Positions 17,624 through 27,068 are shown, counted from the first letter of the stretch. The stretch: DNA of 64,000 nt from Hahella ganghwensis DSM 17046 (GCF_000376785.1 NZ_AQXX01000139.1:1-64000), one strand, 5' to 3'. A program made the numbers and translations. Notes: a model not told the origin generated them from the sequence alone.

Positions 17624-17977
17624 GAGCTTCCTCGTAATGATTATCGCACGTCCTGTTTCAATGAGGGGGTCCTGAAGGAATGAGTTCATGGGGTGGCGTT
17701 GAAACAACCACTCGTCTATTGAAAGTATGGTCTGGATTCTCTTTCTCTGCAAAGCCTAAATATTCTGGCATGCGTGCGCTGTAGGCTACAGAGGATCGGA
17801 TGTTTTCCATACCCTGGCGGTCTTAAGCGTTTTCAGAAACTCCCGGGTATTTCATTCTGGTTGTTATTTGAATATTAAACCATTCTGGTTGGTATTTTAT
17901 GATTAAACCAAATTGGTTGATTTTTTGCCTTTGAATGAATATGGTTGAAAGTAACGTTCTGCCTGGAAATGTCACTT
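17624..17977. other. 354-base divergent intergenic region
   Basis: It lies between the binding-protein gene (leftward) and satD-like gene (rightward). Its right third is strongly AT-rich and carries the 28-bp phased repeat listed next. Nothing else was recognised. Confidence 0.5.
17853..17947 (+). repeat. Phased 28-bp imperfect tandem repeat upstream of the SatD-like gene
   Basis: The hexamer TGGTTG starts at 17858, 17886, 17914 and 17942, exactly 28 bp apart. Units 17853-17880 and 17881-17908 agree at 24 of 28 positions; the third and fourth units degrade. At the unit junctions the sequence forms palindromes AACCATTCTGGTT (17878-17890) and AACCAAATTGGTT (17906-17918). The array ends 30 bases before the start codon, which fits an operator array for a cooperative dimeric regulator. 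Confidence 0.7.
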
Positions 17978-18598
17978 ATGCCTAAACTGGCGTTAATCGC
18001 TGATATCAAATCTTCACGTCGGGTTAAGGAGCGCGCTGAATTACAGCGGAAAATGGAACATTGCCTGCAACGACTGACCCAAACTAACCCGGGGATAATA
18101 TCGCCTTATACCATCACACTGGGGGACGAGTTCCAGGCTCTCTTCTGCCGTGCTGATCAGGTGTTGCTGGATGTCTTTCGGATTATGTACGAGCTGTACC
18201 CTGTCAGCATTCGTTTTTCCCTCGGAATCGGTGACATCACCACAGATATTAATCCGGATCAGGCGTTGGGGATGGACGGGCCGGCATTTTATCGAGCCAG
18301 GGAAGGGATGACCTATCTAAAGCAATCGGAAGACCTGTTGCGCCTGGAAGGCTTGCCGGATAGCCTGAACAGTCTTTGTAATCATTCTCTGCAGCTACTC
18401 TCTCATATTTCGGCCAAGTGGCGGCGCAGCCGGTTTCAGATTCTCTTGGGGCTGTCTGAAGGAATGTCTGTGAAAGATCTGGCGGAGCAGCTACAGATCA
18501 GTGAGCAGGCGGTGTACAAGAACATTTCCGATGGTTCTCTGGAATCCGTGCTGGGGCTGTTGGACGATATTTCGCTGCAAATAAACCAGACCCTTTAA
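17978..18598 (+). CDS. SatD-family protein
   Basis: The 206-residue product starts MPKLALIADIKSSRRV, the typical opening of SatD-family proteins. It continues with TLGDEFQALF and SLGIGDITTDINPDQALGMDGPAFYRAREGM, which resemble a nucleotide-cyclase-like fold. A C-terminal helix-turn-helix (about residues 160-195, GMSVKDLAEQLQISEQAVYKNI) could bind DNA. SatD was named in Streptococcus mutans for an acid-tolerance locus, but its activity is not settled. ATG 17978 is preferred since GGAA lies 9 bases upstream; ATG 17969 would leave no spacing. It is followed by a membrane protein 34 bases later. Self-binding to the repeat upstream is plausible. Confidence 0.78.
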   Translation: MPKLALIADIKSSRRVKERAELQRKMEHCLQRLTQTNPGIISPYTITLGDEFQALFCRADQVLLDVFRIMYELYPVSIRFSLGIGDITTDINPDQALGMDGPAFYRAREGMTYLKQSEDLLRLEGLPDSLNSLCNHSLQLLSHISAKWRRSRFQILLGLSEGMSVKDLAEQLQISEQAVYKNISDGSLESVLGLLDDISLQINQTL

Positions 18599-18632
18599 GA
18601 TAAAAGAAAAGCGCAAAAGGAAAGCGACTTTC

Positions 18633-19409
18633 ATGGAATATACGCTGTTTTTGAATATCTGCATGATCGGCAGGCTGGTATACCTGTTCTCGGATGGGCC
18701 CCTGACCCGCTATCAATGGATGACGATGATCGGAGTGCAGTTGCTGGGGCTTCTGTGTTTCAACTGGCACCTGATGCAGCTTTACTGTGCGGTTCTACTC
18801 GGAGTGATTCTGATTGCTGAATTGCACCTGCAGCCAGCACAATCGGAGCGTCACGGGCTGCGTCTGTTCAGTTTCCTTTTCCTGATGGCGGTTTCCAGTC
18901 TCGCTTTTGCCGAAGGAGGCCTGACTTTGGCCCCCTGGGTTGTCCGCACTGGTGAGTGGGTGCAGACAAACTCCGCGTTAATTCCCTCCCTGCAGCCAAA
19001 TGTCTGGCAATTGCTGAATGTGATTTTGCTGGGCATGTTGTTAACCGCTAATGAGGTGAACCTGATCATACGTCTGGTGTTTCATCTGTTTCAGTTGGAA
19101 CCCCGGCGGGCGGTAGAGGATAAAACAACCGATCAATTGATGATGGCCAGTGAACGGGATGATCAGGAATATAACGCCGGCAGGATTATCGGCATCCTGG
19201 AGCGTTGGATCATTCTGGTGGTGATTCTGGTGGCCAATCAATTATCCGTCGTGGCATTTATCATGGCGGCAAAAAGCTTTGCGCGATTCAAACAACTGGA
19301 GGAAAAAGTGTTTGCTGAATATGTATTGGTCGGCACTTTGCTTTCCACTTTCCTGACCCTGGTGGTTGCCATGGCCCTGGGAAAATTCTATTTCACATTC
19401 TCCTTGTAG
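18633..19409 (+). CDS. Membrane protein co-encoded with SatD (DUF3307-like C-terminus)
   Basis: The 258-residue product has about six hydrophobic segments (around 5-20, 30-48, 50-63, 80-95, 125-150 and two in 190-258). The C-terminal part (GRIIGILERWIILVVILVAN, then AAKSFARFKQLEE and AEYVLVGTLLSTF) resembles the end of DUF3307 membrane proteins, which are common SatD neighbours. The N-terminal half looks different from that family. It is in one operon with the SatD-like gene. AAAGG lies about 11 bases before the ATG. The role is unknown; association with SatD in the membrane is inferred from synteny. Confidence 0.65.
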   Translation: MEYTLFLNICMIGRLVYLFSDGPLTRYQWMTMIGVQLLGLLCFNWHLMQLYCAVLLGVILIAELHLQPAQSERHGLRLFSFLFLMAVSSLAFAEGGLTLAPWVVRTGEWVQTNSALIPSLQPNVWQLLNVILLGMLLTANEVNLIIRLVFHLFQLEPRRAVEDKTTDQLMMASERDDQEYNAGRIIGILERWIILVVILVANQLSVVAFIMAAKSFARFKQLEEKVFAEYVLVGTLLSTFLTLVVAMALGKFYFTFSL

Positions 19410-19649
19410 GCGATCCTTCGTAGAAATTGTCCGCAAGGATAGCGGGATTAGTCTAACCTTAAATCAGTGCAGACCTATCTCTGTGGGATAACCGGCCGGA
19501 TGCCTCCTGCCTAAGGATAAATGTCGTCCCCTCAGAACTTTGTCAGTTGGAACGATGAAAGTGGTTTGTACTCTGGATAAAAAAAATCAATAGCTGGCAA
19601 ATTCAATGGAGGTTAGGGACTGTCAGTAGGGCTAACGCCGGAGGGGATA

Positions 19650-21638
19650 ATGAACTCAATCAAATATACCTACACGGTCTATTTCCTGGCTTTTATGGTA
19701 TTGATTGCGGCGCTTACTTCGGTCGGAATCGGCCAGACTGTCGCTCCCAAGCTCCAAGAAACAGAAGAAACCAATATCATCAGCGTATTGGAAAACCTGA
19801 CGGATAATTTTCTCAGTGACTTGAGTAAAGTTCAGGCCCAACAACGCGCCATCACTCAGACCGTCGCTACTCTCAGCAGCGATCAGATTGATGCCCTGTT
19901 GCCTGCGATGATTGATCAGTATGGTGACAAAAAGGTTTTCGGCGGTGGGATCTGGCCTCTTCCCAATAAGCGGGAGCAGGGACGGGTTAAATACAGCACC
20001 TTCTATCATCGGGACGCCGGTAATCAACTGATCGTCAACACCTATTGGAACTCTGCGGAATCCCTGAACTACTATGAACAGGTCTGGTACAAGAATGGCC
20101 AGAATGCCCCCCGTGGGCAATGTGCCTGGGCTCCCGCATATAAGGATTCTGCCAGTACGGAAGCGAGAACCAATTGTGCAATGGGGATCTACAAGAGCGG
20201 GTCCTTTTATGGCGTTTCAACGATAGATGTCACACTCGGCTTTTTCAATGACCTGGCCCAGGAAATGGAGAAGAAGCTTAAAGGCCAGATTCTGATTGTC
20301 GAAGACGATGGTAAAATTCTGAATAATACCGACGCGATTAAACGTGAGCTTATACTGGGAAATCTCTCGGATGTTCGTTCAGCCTCCACATTCGCGAATC
20401 AGGTCAGCCAAGCGGTGGCTCAGGGCGTTTCCGGGGATTATTACCGCGCAGAGTTCGAGGATGAAAAGGGCGTTGAGCACACGTTATATGTGCTGAAAAT
20501 GGAGGGAACGCCATGGAGTCTGGCGTTTGCGATTCCCTCATCACTGCTGAATCTTCAAACGGTGAATGTGATCAAAACCCTGGCCGGTATACAGATTCCA
20601 CTGGCGTTGTTGATCGTCGGATTTTGTTTCTTTTCATTTCGTAAACTGTCGACCCGGTTGGTGTTTCTCAGGGAAAAAATCAATCAGTTGTCGATGGGGA
20701 ATGCAGATCTTACGGCACGGGTTGACATTAATTCCAAGGATGAAGTCGGTGAAATTGGGCAGTCGGTGAACAAGTTTATCGAATTCCTGCATGGGATGAT
20801 GCAATCAGTGTCTGGGTCCTGTCAGGAGATTTCCGGCTATCTCGGCGAGGTGGAACAACAAATCGAGAGAAACAGGGAAGTGATTCGCCGACACTCTGAT
20901 GAGACCGGTCAGGCAGTCGTTGCGATTACCGAGATGAGTGCTTCTGCCGAACATGTGGCCAGTAATGCGGAAAATGCAGCCTCCTTTACTCAGAATGTCA
21001 GCAACGAAGCGCTGGAGTCCAAGCAAACCGTATTGGTCGCTTCCAAGAGCGTGGAAGATCTACTGGAGGAAGTGGACAGTGCCGCGACCAATGTCTCGAA
21101 CATGAATGAGAACACCATTCAGATTGGAACGATTATCAAGGTCATTGGCGATATTGCTGAACAGACCAATCTGTTGGCCTTGAATGCGGCGATTGAAGCT
21201 GCAAGGGCTGGAGAGCAGGGAAGGGGGTTTGCTGTGGTAGCGGATGAAGTGAGAAATCTGGCTGCAAGAACTCAGACCAGCACAGAAGAAATCAATGAGA
21301 TGTTGTTGAAGCTTGAGTCCGGCGTCGGATCAGTCGTGGATTCCATGGATAAAACCAAAGAAAGCTGCCATTCGGCCGCTGAAAACACCCGGAAGGTAAA
21401 TTCCCGTCTTGATTCCATGGCGGAGTCTGTCTCACAGATTAACGAGCTTAGCCTGCAGATTGCCAGCTCTGCGAATGAACAGCGTACTGTCAGTGGGGAA
21501 ATCAGCGAGATAATGAATCACATCGAAACCATAGTGCATGATATCAATGAAAGCGCGGAAGAGACCTCCAGAAGCACTCATGCGCTATCTGAGGCAAATA
21601 GTGGATTGGTATCAATGGTCGGTAAATTCAAGCTCTGA
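19650..21638 (+). CDS. Methyl-accepting chemotaxis protein with Cache-type sensor
   Basis: The 662-residue product has a first membrane segment (about 8-28) and a periplasmic double-Cache-like region (about 35-305, with [25 protein letters not shown] and STIDVTLGF). A second membrane segment follows (about 308-330), then HAMP (about 333-385) and the cytoplasmic four-helix signalling domain. The conserved tip [20 protein letters not shown] and [15 protein letters not shown] are intact. The C-terminus (SMVGKFKL) lacks the NWETF-type pentapeptide for CheR/CheB tethering. It is monocistronic with GGAGGGG before the ATG. It could signal to the flagellar Che system or to the receptor-less Wsp-like operon at 41-51 kb. 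Confidence 0.92.
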   Translation: MNSIKYTYTVYFLAFMVLIAALTSVGIGQTVAPKLQETEETNIISVLENLTDNFLSDLSKVQAQQRAITQTVATLSSDQIDALLPAMIDQYGDKKVFGGGIWPLPNKREQGRVKYSTFYHRDAGNQLIVNTYWNSAESLNYYEQVWYKNGQNAPRGQCAWAPAYKDSASTEARTNCAMGIYKSGSFYGVSTIDVTLGFFNDLAQEMEKKLKGQILIVEDDGKILNNTDAIKRELILGNLSDVRSASTFANQVSQAVAQGVSGDYYRAEFEDEKGVEHTLYVLKMEGTPWSLAFAIPSSLLNLQTVNVIKTLAGIQIPLALLIVGFCFFSFRKLSTRLVFLREKINQLSMGNADLTARVDINSKDEVGEIGQSVNKFIEFLHGMMQSVSGSCQEISGYLGEVEQQIERNREVIRRHSDETGQAVVAITEMSASAEHVASNAENAASFTQNVSNEALESKQTVLVASKSVEDLLEEVDSAATNVSNMNENTIQIGTIIKVIGDIAEQTNLLALNAAIEAARAGEQGRGFAVVADEVRNLAARTQTSTEEINEMLLKLESGVGSVVDSMDKTKESCHSAAENTRKVNSRLDSMAESVSQINELSLQIASSANEQRTVSGEISEIMNHIETIVHDINESAEETSRSTHALSEANSGLVSMVGKFKL

Positions 21639-21657
21639 GGGCGAATTTGAGTGGTGT

Positions 21658-21726
21658 GTGTATGGGAAGCTGGACTCTTGCTTCCCATACACTCCAGGGC
21701 CTCATCTGAAACCTAAACAGGCCCTG
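21658..21726. terminator. Two hairpins between convergent mcp and yebC-like genes
   Basis: A 13-bp perfect stem at 21658-21670/21680-21692 (GTGTATGGGAAGC and its complement) is followed by a 9-bp stem at 21694-21702/21719-21727 (CCAGGGCCT / AGGCCCTGG). Neither has a U-run, but their place between convergent stops suggests bidirectional transcript ends. Confidence 0.5.
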
Positions 21727-21735
21727 GGATTGTGC

Positions 21736-22452
21736 TTACACTTCTGCGTTGTGGTAAACGTTCTGTACATCATCCAGGTCGTTTAGCATGTCGAGGAATT
21801 TCTCGAAGATTTCCAGATCCTCGCCTTCCACTGGAGTGGTGGTCTGAGGCAGAAACTGAATCTCGTCTACATCGAAATCAATCTCACCGAAAGCATCGAT
21901 TAGTGCCTGTTTGGCCTTGAAGTATTCTGTATTGGGCGTAAAAACGGTCACTTTGCCGTCTTCCACTTCGATATCCGTGACATCCACATCCGCCCCGAGC
22001 AGTGCTTCCAGCGTGGCTTCTTCATCTTCACCGGCAAAGGCGAGGATAGCGCAGTGGTCGAACATATGACTGACACTGCCCTGAGTGCCGATCTTGCACT
22101 TGGTTTTGGTGAAACACAGACGAACGTCACCAAAGGTACGGTTGGGATTGTCTGTCAGGCAGTCAACGATCACCATGCAGTTGCCGGGACCGAAACCTTC
22201 ATAACGTGCCGCGGCGAAGTCCTCGCCACCGGCACCGGAGGCTTTATCAAGCGCTTTTTCGATCACGTGAGTGGGCACCTGATCTTTTTTGGCCTTATCG
22301 ATCAGGCCTCGCAGAGCCAGGTTACCTGATGGATCTGTCCCACCGGATTTTGCACATACATAAATTTCACGACCGTATTTGCTGTATACCTTGGTTTTGG
22401 CCGCGGCCGTTTTGGCCATGGATTCTTTGCGGTTTTGGAAGGCTCTACCCAT
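21736..22452 (-). CDS. YebC/PmpR-family regulator or translation factor (YeeN-like branch)
   Basis: The 238-residue product starts [20 protein letters not shown], the opening seen in the YeeN branch of the YebC family. The whole length matches the family: domain 1 helical bundle ([20 protein letters not shown]), [19 protein letters not shown], and the C-terminal [17 protein letters not shown] region. YebC proteins were described as DNA-binding regulators and more recently as factors that relieve ribosome stalling at proline stretches. Which applies to this paralogue is unknown. No ruvC or other typical YebC neighbour is present. Confidence 0.88.
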   Translation of the reverse strand: MGRAFQNRKESMAKTAAAKTKVYSKYGREIYVCAKSGGTDPSGNLALRGLIDKAKKDQVPTHVIEKALDKASGAGGEDFAAARYEGFGPGNCMVIVDCLTDNPNRTFGDVRLCFTKTKCKIGTQGSVSHMFDHCAILAFAGEDEEATLEALLGADVDVTDIEVEDGKVTVFTPNTEYFKAKQALIDAFGEIDFDVDEIQFLPQTTTPVEGEDLEIFEKFLDMLNDLDDVQNVYHNAEV

Positions 22453-22751
22453 CACGCTGTCCCGTTGCTGAGGTTAAAAGAGGCAATTTTACAGATAACT
22501 GGGTGGTGGTGGGTAGTTTTATGTGTGAATTGGTGAGAAGTCCAATCTTAGCCGATGAAGAAATTAGGGAATTGATGTGGCCGGAGGTCTGGGTTTGTCG
22601 AGTGAGACAATAGAGAGCTCAAGGGTGTTCTTAAAATAAAACGCATTGATAAAAAGTGAGCAAATCATTATTTAGACTATTTATGTTAGAGAGCTCCAAT
22701 ATACAGAATAATTAACCCATTCAAGGATCATGAGAATAAAGGAGATATATT

Positions 22752-23255
22752 ATGCCAGTAGCAACAACCTACATAACTGATCCAGCGACAGGACGTCCCT
22801 TGTTTGCCCGAGCGACAATCAGTGTAGTTGGATCGGCCGCCGGTGGTACATCTGCGTCAGTGGCTAATGGTTTAGTCAAGGGACATATGGGAAATGCTCA
22901 TCCCTATCATCATGAGCGAGGGCACCTTATTGGTAAACAGCTAGGAGGGGACGGAGGTGATGCGCGAAACCTGGTGGGCCTATCTGACGGTACTAACGCA
23001 CCACTAATGTCAGATATTGAAGGTGAGTGTCGCGATATTATTATGGCAAATGGACCGGGATCTACAGTTTTTTTAGAAGTAGAAGTTGATTGGACCGCTG
23101 CCTACTATAATGGGCCGACTGCAGCGCCTTGGGTTCCCGGCATGGTTGGTAGGATTATCGTTCGAATATTTAGTTCGTCTGGTGGGGCTTTACTGTTTGA
23201 ACAAGGGTATCCTAATGGTGTTGTAAAAAATCATGCTGCGTTAGGGTGTTGCTAG
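22752..23255 (+). CDS. DNA/RNA non-specific endonuclease-like protein (orphan toxin-type nuclease)
   Basis: The 167-residue product has HERGHLIGKQLGGDGGDARNLVGLSDGTNAPLM, with the (D/E)RGH-type catalytic histidine and a downstream Asn as in beta-beta-alpha-metal nucleases (Endonuclease_NS type). Such domains often form the C-terminal warhead of secreted polymorphic toxins. Here it stands alone: no delivery domain, no signal peptide and no recognisable immunity gene. GGAGATAT precedes the ATG. The surrounding 300 bases upstream are more AT-rich than the rest of the window, which hints at acquisition. Confidence 0.65.
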   Translation: MPVATTYITDPATGRPLFARATISVVGSAAGGTSASVANGLVKGHMGNAHPYHHERGHLIGKQLGGDGGDARNLVGLSDGTNAPLMSDIEGECRDIIMANGPGSTVFLEVEVDWTAAYYNGPTAAPWVPGMVGRIIVRIFSSSGGALLFEQGYPNGVVKNHAALGCC

Positions 23256-23285
23256 TCTATTCCTTTCAAACACCGCGATTAGAAA

Positions 23286-23576
23286 GTGGGGGGCAGTTCA
23301 GAAGAAGTTTGGAAAAAGCGGTCAGGTTATAGTGCCCGATCTGCAGGGACCAGTCCTAAAGCCAGAAGAACTGTTGGCCCAGCGGATATTCGCTGGGCCA
23401 ACGTGATATTTGTCATGGAAAAGAAGCACAAGAATCGGCTCGTTGCTGAATTCACCCGCATGTTGGATCATAAGGCAGTTCATGTCCTGGACATTCCGGA
23501 TGAATATGCCTATATGGACCCTGAGCTGATCGCAGAAATTGAATGTAAAGTGTCAGAAATACTCTCTGCTTTGTAG
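23286..23576 (+). pseudogene. Truncated low-molecular-weight protein tyrosine phosphatase-like gene (COG4551 type)
   Basis: From VWKKRSGYSARSAGTSPKARR to the end, the 96-residue frame (opening with GTG) matches small predicted protein tyrosine phosphatases, including DIRWANVIFVMEKKH and LDIPDEYAYMDPELI. The family's N-terminus, with the catalytic CxxNxxRSPTAE loop, is missing. Just upstream the DNA AAGTGG could encode the KW that precedes this loop, but in another frame, followed by a damaged RSPTAE. This is best explained by small deletions and a frameshift. The catalytic cysteine is absent, so the product would be inactive. Confidence 0.65.
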
Positions 23577-23597
23577 TACAACCGTAAAGCCCATCTC

Positions 23598-24959
23598 TTA
23601 AGCCGTCACAATCCCATATCGCTGAATCTTCTTCAGCAACCCCTGTCTTGTCAGGCCCAAGTGTTCTGCAGCACTTGTTTTGTTGCCCTGGAATTGGGCC
23701 AGGGCCTGCTTGATGAGCTGTATTTCCAACCGGCTGACTTGTTGATCCAAAGACTCATTGCCGGTTAATAAGGTCGTTTTGTCCGATGTGCCCTGTCCGG
23801 TGATTAATTGTATTTCCTGAAGGGTAATGGTTTGTCCGAGACAAATAGCCGCCGCGCTTTCCAGAATATTGCGTAACTCCCTCACGTTACCTGGCCAAGG
23901 TTGGTGGCAGAACCAATGCATGGCATCTGCATCCAGGGGCAGCGTTTTGCCATCCTGTTGAATATTTTCCAGAAAATAGCGTATCAATACGGGAATGTCC
24001 GATGGTCGATCCTTCAGCGGTAATGTGGTGAGTGTGAGCCCCTTGATACGGTAATACAGGTCATCGCGGAAAATACCTTGCTCAATCGCTTCGGGCAGAA
24101 TCCGGTTAGTGGCACTAACGAGCCTGAAGTTGATGCTTTCCATCTCCCTGCTTCCAACCGGGTAGTAGGTTCCCTCTTGCAGGACTCTGAGAAGTTTAAC
24201 CTGCATATTAAGTGGCATTTCACCAATCTCATCCAGAAACAGAGTGCCCTGATGTGCCATGGCCAGTAATCCTTTCCGGTCTTTGTCTGCACCTGTGAAA
24301 GCCCCGCGTTTATAGCCGAAGAGTTCACTTTCCAGAAGTTCGCCGGGAATAGCGCCACAATGAACGGAAATGAAAGGTCCATCCTGACGCAGACTGTGTT
24401 TGTGCAGTGCATTGGCAATGACTTCTTTCCCGGTGCCGCTGGGTCCCTGGATCAGCACGGGAACATCCGTCGGGGCGATACGGCGAATCAGCTCACGAGT
24501 ATCGGCCATCGCCTGACTGTTGCCAATCAACCCCAGATGATCGTCACTGCCTGATTGATTTTGTTGAAGCCTTTCAACTTCCTGAGTCAGTCGCCGCTTG
24601 ATCAAGGCGCGTTCCAGCACCACCAACAGTAATTCCGGGTCTACGGGTTTACCGATGAAGTCCCAGGCGCCGGCTTCAATTGCCTGCATCGCCAAAGGTT
24701 TGTCATCGTGTCCGGTGATGACGATGACCGGGCGATCCTGATAACGGGGGAGCAGTGCGATACCATCCTCCGGACGAAAGCTTGGAGGCAGAGCCAGGTC
24801 ATGTAATACCAGATCAATCTGGCGACTTTGAAAGATTGCTTCCGCGCTGGCTCCATCACCACAGGTTTCCACCTGATACCCGGCTTTTGTGAGCCACATA
24901 GCACATAGTTCACAGAAGGCGGATTCGTCGTCAACAATCAAAACGGTGGGTTGAGTCAT
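23598..24959 (-). CDS. Sigma-54-dependent response regulator (NtrC family)
   Basis: The 453-residue product has a receiver domain (about 5-120, acidic pair VDDE, phospho-Asp in LVLHDLALPP). Its AAA+ domain (about 145-380) has Walker A GPSGTGKE and the sigma-54 contact loop GAFTGADK. The C-terminal Fis-type helix-turn-helix has GNKTSAAEHLGLTRQGLLKKI. It activates sigma-54 promoters when phosphorylated. Its start overlaps the kinase stop by 4 bases, so the pair is one unit. The receiver has a short insertion after the Asp (SFRPEDG), unlike typical NtrC. Target genes are not adjacent in an obvious way. Confidence 0.92.
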   Translation of the reverse strand: MTQPTVLIVDDESAFCELCAMWLTKAGYQVETCGDGASAEAIFQSRQIDLVLHDLALPPSFRPEDGIALLPRYQDRPVIVITGHDDKPLAMQAIEAGAWDFIGKPVDPELLLVVLERALIKRRLTQEVERLQQNQSGSDDHLGLIGNSQAMADTRELIRRIAPTDVPVLIQGPSGTGKEVIANALHKHSLRQDGPFISVHCGAIPGELLESELFGYKRGAFTGADKDRKGLLAMAHQGTLFLDEIGEMPLNMQVKLLRVLQEGTYYPVGSREMESINFRLVSATNRILPEAIEQGIFRDDLYYRIKGLTLTTLPLKDRPSDIPVLIRYFLENIQQDGKTLPLDADAMHWFCHQPWPGNVRELRNILESAAAICLGQTITLQEIQLITGQGTSDKTTLLTGNESLDQQVSRLEIQLIKQALAQFQGNKTSAAEHLGLTRQGLLKKIQRYGIVTA

Positions 24960-26905
24960 AGGATTGGCGTACTCAGCTGTGGTTGTTGGTGAGGCGGCCG
25001 TATCGGCAGTTGCAGATAAAACGAGACTGGCCAGTCGGGATCCTGACCGTGCCAGACGCGTCCCTGATGGGCGTCAATGATGCGTCGGACAATCGCCAGT
25101 CCGAGTCCGCTGCCACCGGCCCTTTTGCTCACAAAAGGCTGGAATAATTGTCCATGCATCTCTGGGGAAATGGCAGGTCCGTTATTATGTATTCCAATCT
25201 GCAGATAGTTGTCGTCCTCTGTATCCAGCTTCACAAGGATGCGACCATCCGGACGCTGGCTGACAAAGGCTGCGGCATTTTCAACGAGGTTAATAAAGAC
25301 TTGCTGCAGACGTCCCGTATCGGCTTCTATTTCCTGAGAAGATGGTAATTCCAGATCAATATGAACGCCATGAATAGCCTGCATCTGGCTACAGACATTA
25401 CGAATCAGCCCGCACAGGTCCACGGTTTCGTGTTTCAGGTCCAGGCGACCGGCGTAGCTTAGAATGTCTTTGATCAAGAGCTCAGAGCGCTTGACCTGAT
25501 TGCTGATGTGTTCCCGGATGACCGGATCTGTCTGAGTTGCGGCCATGGTAATGATATTGAGAGGATTGCGAAGCTCATGAGCGATGGCCGCCGTCAGCCC
25601 GCCGAGTTCCACCAGATGTTTTTCTTCCAGGCGTTTTTGTTTGGTTTCTGCTAATTGCAGGGAGCGTTCAAGGTTGCTGCAGGCAGAGGCCAACAGTCGC
25701 GTAAATGTCTCCCCAAGCCTTTGATGGGAGGGGCTGAGTTCACTCCAGTCAATAGCCTCACAAAGCCACTCACGCTGACCGTCATGATGATCTCTGTTCA
25801 TTTGATTCGTTGCCTGGTTTTGATAGTAGCAGGCAATGGCAGGAGCCTGGGGGACTCGCTCAGGTGTTTTCAGATAGACCGGTATACTAATGCCGGTTTT
25901 ATCTGTCCAAAGGGTTTGTGCTATTTCCACCAGTTGTGACCAGTCCTCTGCCTTGTTCAGTGTGGTGACCCAATGGTTGAGTGTCTGCTGGTCGATTCGT
26001 CCACCCGGATAGACGACACGCTCAGCAAGCTCGGTCATCGGACGGTAAAGGCCCCATGCGACTGCCAGCAACAGGGCCGAATACAGAACCAGTTCACTCA
26101 TGGGGATTCTGGCCAGCCCTTCCACGCCGAGTTGGGCGAGAATCGCAACAATGACAGACATCACCACCATAGTGGCGGTCATTAAGGTGATAAACATAAC
26201 GCCGAAACTGACCCACCGGTTAACCCGGACCAGACGATACCGGACCAGGCTGTACACCACGAGTACGGCATAACTGGGTAACGCGAGCATTGGGAACGGA
26301 AAATGGTCGAAGTGAACGGAGGGCGATATAAAGGACGTCGATAGGATAAAGCCCCAGGCGCCAGTGGCAAACATGGCAATGATCGATCGGCGCAGATTGC
26401 CCCGGCTGTTCAAAAATGCGGCGAGCAGTATCAGGTGAGCCAGAACGCCCACAAACACGGTGTAACCTAAATTGAGCCAGCCCCAGGCTTGCAGGTGGAT
26501 AAATTGCGGAAAGGATTGCCAGGGGAGAAGCTTTCCTCCATCCATCAGGTAACTGGCCAGGGTGACGATGACGGCAGTGAAGTAGAACAGGGGAAGCAGA
26601 CGTCGCAATTGTCGAGGGAGGTCAAGTGGCTCTGAAAGCCACGATAGAACAAAATGGAGGAAGCAAGTGGGCAGTAATGGATTGCTCAGCAGTAACAGAA
26701 CCCCAAGAGAGGACGTATCCTGCGGAGAGCCCCTGGTAATGACCAATATGTGTCCAAAACACCAGACAGCCATGGCCAGACAAAAACCGGCAAGAGCTGA
26801 CAAAGCGGTTTCCTGGCGACGCATCAGCCATAGCCAGACGGCAACACCAGTGGCGGAAAATACCGTAATCCACATTGAAACCAAAAACATCTGATCGTCG
26901 GTCAT
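24956..26905 (-). CDS. Membrane sensor histidine kinase paired with the sigma-54 regulator
   Basis: The 649-residue product has about seven to eight membrane segments in residues 5-300. A GAF-like linker follows (about 310-420), then a HisKA domain with phospho-His in AAIAHELRNPLN and an HATPase domain ending in GGSGLGLAIVRRI. The architecture recalls PrsK-type kinases of PEP-CTERM systems, but no exosortase or PEP-CTERM gene is present here. The ligand may be a membrane or lipid signal, since no periplasmic domain exists. The ribosome site GGAAG lies inside the tandem repeat upstream. Confidence 0.88.
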   Translation of the reverse strand: MTDDQMFLVSMWITVFSATGVAVWLWLMRRQETALSALAGFCLAMAVWCFGHILVITRGSPQDTSSLGVLLLLSNPLLPTCFLHFVLSWLSEPLDLPRQLRRLLPLFYFTAVIVTLASYLMDGGKLLPWQSFPQFIHLQAWGWLNLGYTVFVGVLAHLILLAAFLNSRGNLRRSIIAMFATGAWGFILSTSFISPSVHFDHFPFPMLALPSYAVLVVYSLVRYRLVRVNRWVSFGVMFITLMTATMVVMSVIVAILAQLGVEGLARIPMSELVLYSALLLAVAWGLYRPMTELAERVVYPGGRIDQQTLNHWVTTLNKAEDWSQLVEIAQTLWTDKTGISIPVYLKTPERVPQAPAIACYYQNQATNQMNRDHHDGQREWLCEAIDWSELSPSHQRLGETFTRLLASACSNLERSLQLAETKQKRLEEKHLVELGGLTAAIAHELRNPLNIITMAATQTDPVIREHISNQVKRSELLIKDILSYAGRLDLKHETVDLCGLIRNVCSQMQAIHGVHIDLELPSSQEIEADTGRLQQVFINLVENAAAFVSQRPDGRILVKLDTEDDNYLQIGIHNNGPAISPEMHGQLFQPFVSKRAGGSGLGLAIVRRIIDAHQGRVWHGQDPDWPVSFYLQLPIRPPHQQPQLSTPIL

Positions 26906-26908
26906 GCT

Positions 26909-26988
26909 TCTTCCAAACTATCTCCAGATTATTCCCAAACTATTTCCAGATTTTTCCAAACTATATTTCCAGATTTTTTCCAAACTGT
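26909..26988 (-). repeat. Tandem 21-24-bp repeat in the leader of the histidine kinase
   Basis: On the minus strand the unit AGTTTGGAAAAATCTGGAAAT recurs about three and a half times with lengths 24, 21, 22 and about 14 bases, ending just before the kinase ATG. Each unit supplies one or two GGAA elements. The last partial copy forms the ribosome-binding site. Confidence 0.75.
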
Positions 26989-27054
26989 GTCGGGGACGAT
27001 TCACAGGGTTAAAGCCGTTAATGCCCAGGTGTAAACTTGGATTGTTCATTAAAT

Positions 27055-27068
27055 TTGCGTTAAATCAA
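27055..27068. promoter_or_regulatory. Possible FNR/ANR-like site upstream of the cytochrome bd operon
   Basis: TTGCG-TTAA-ATCAA matches 8 of 10 defined bases of the TTGAT-N4-ATCAA consensus. It lies about 105 bases before the first gene of the operon. ANR controls cioAB in Pseudomonas aeruginosa, so a redox link would be sensible. One half site is weak. Confidence 0.3.

Noticed and set aside
17853-17947. 28-bp repeat as a CRISPR array
   Set aside because: Units are directly adjacent with no unique spacers, and no cas gene is present.
23286-23576. Functional protein tyrosine phosphatase
   Set aside because: The catalytic CxxNxxRS loop is missing from the frame, and its remnant lies out of frame.
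23598-26905. PEP-CTERM PrsK/PrsR designation
   Set aside because: The architecture is similar, but no exosortase or PEP-CTERM protein is encoded here.
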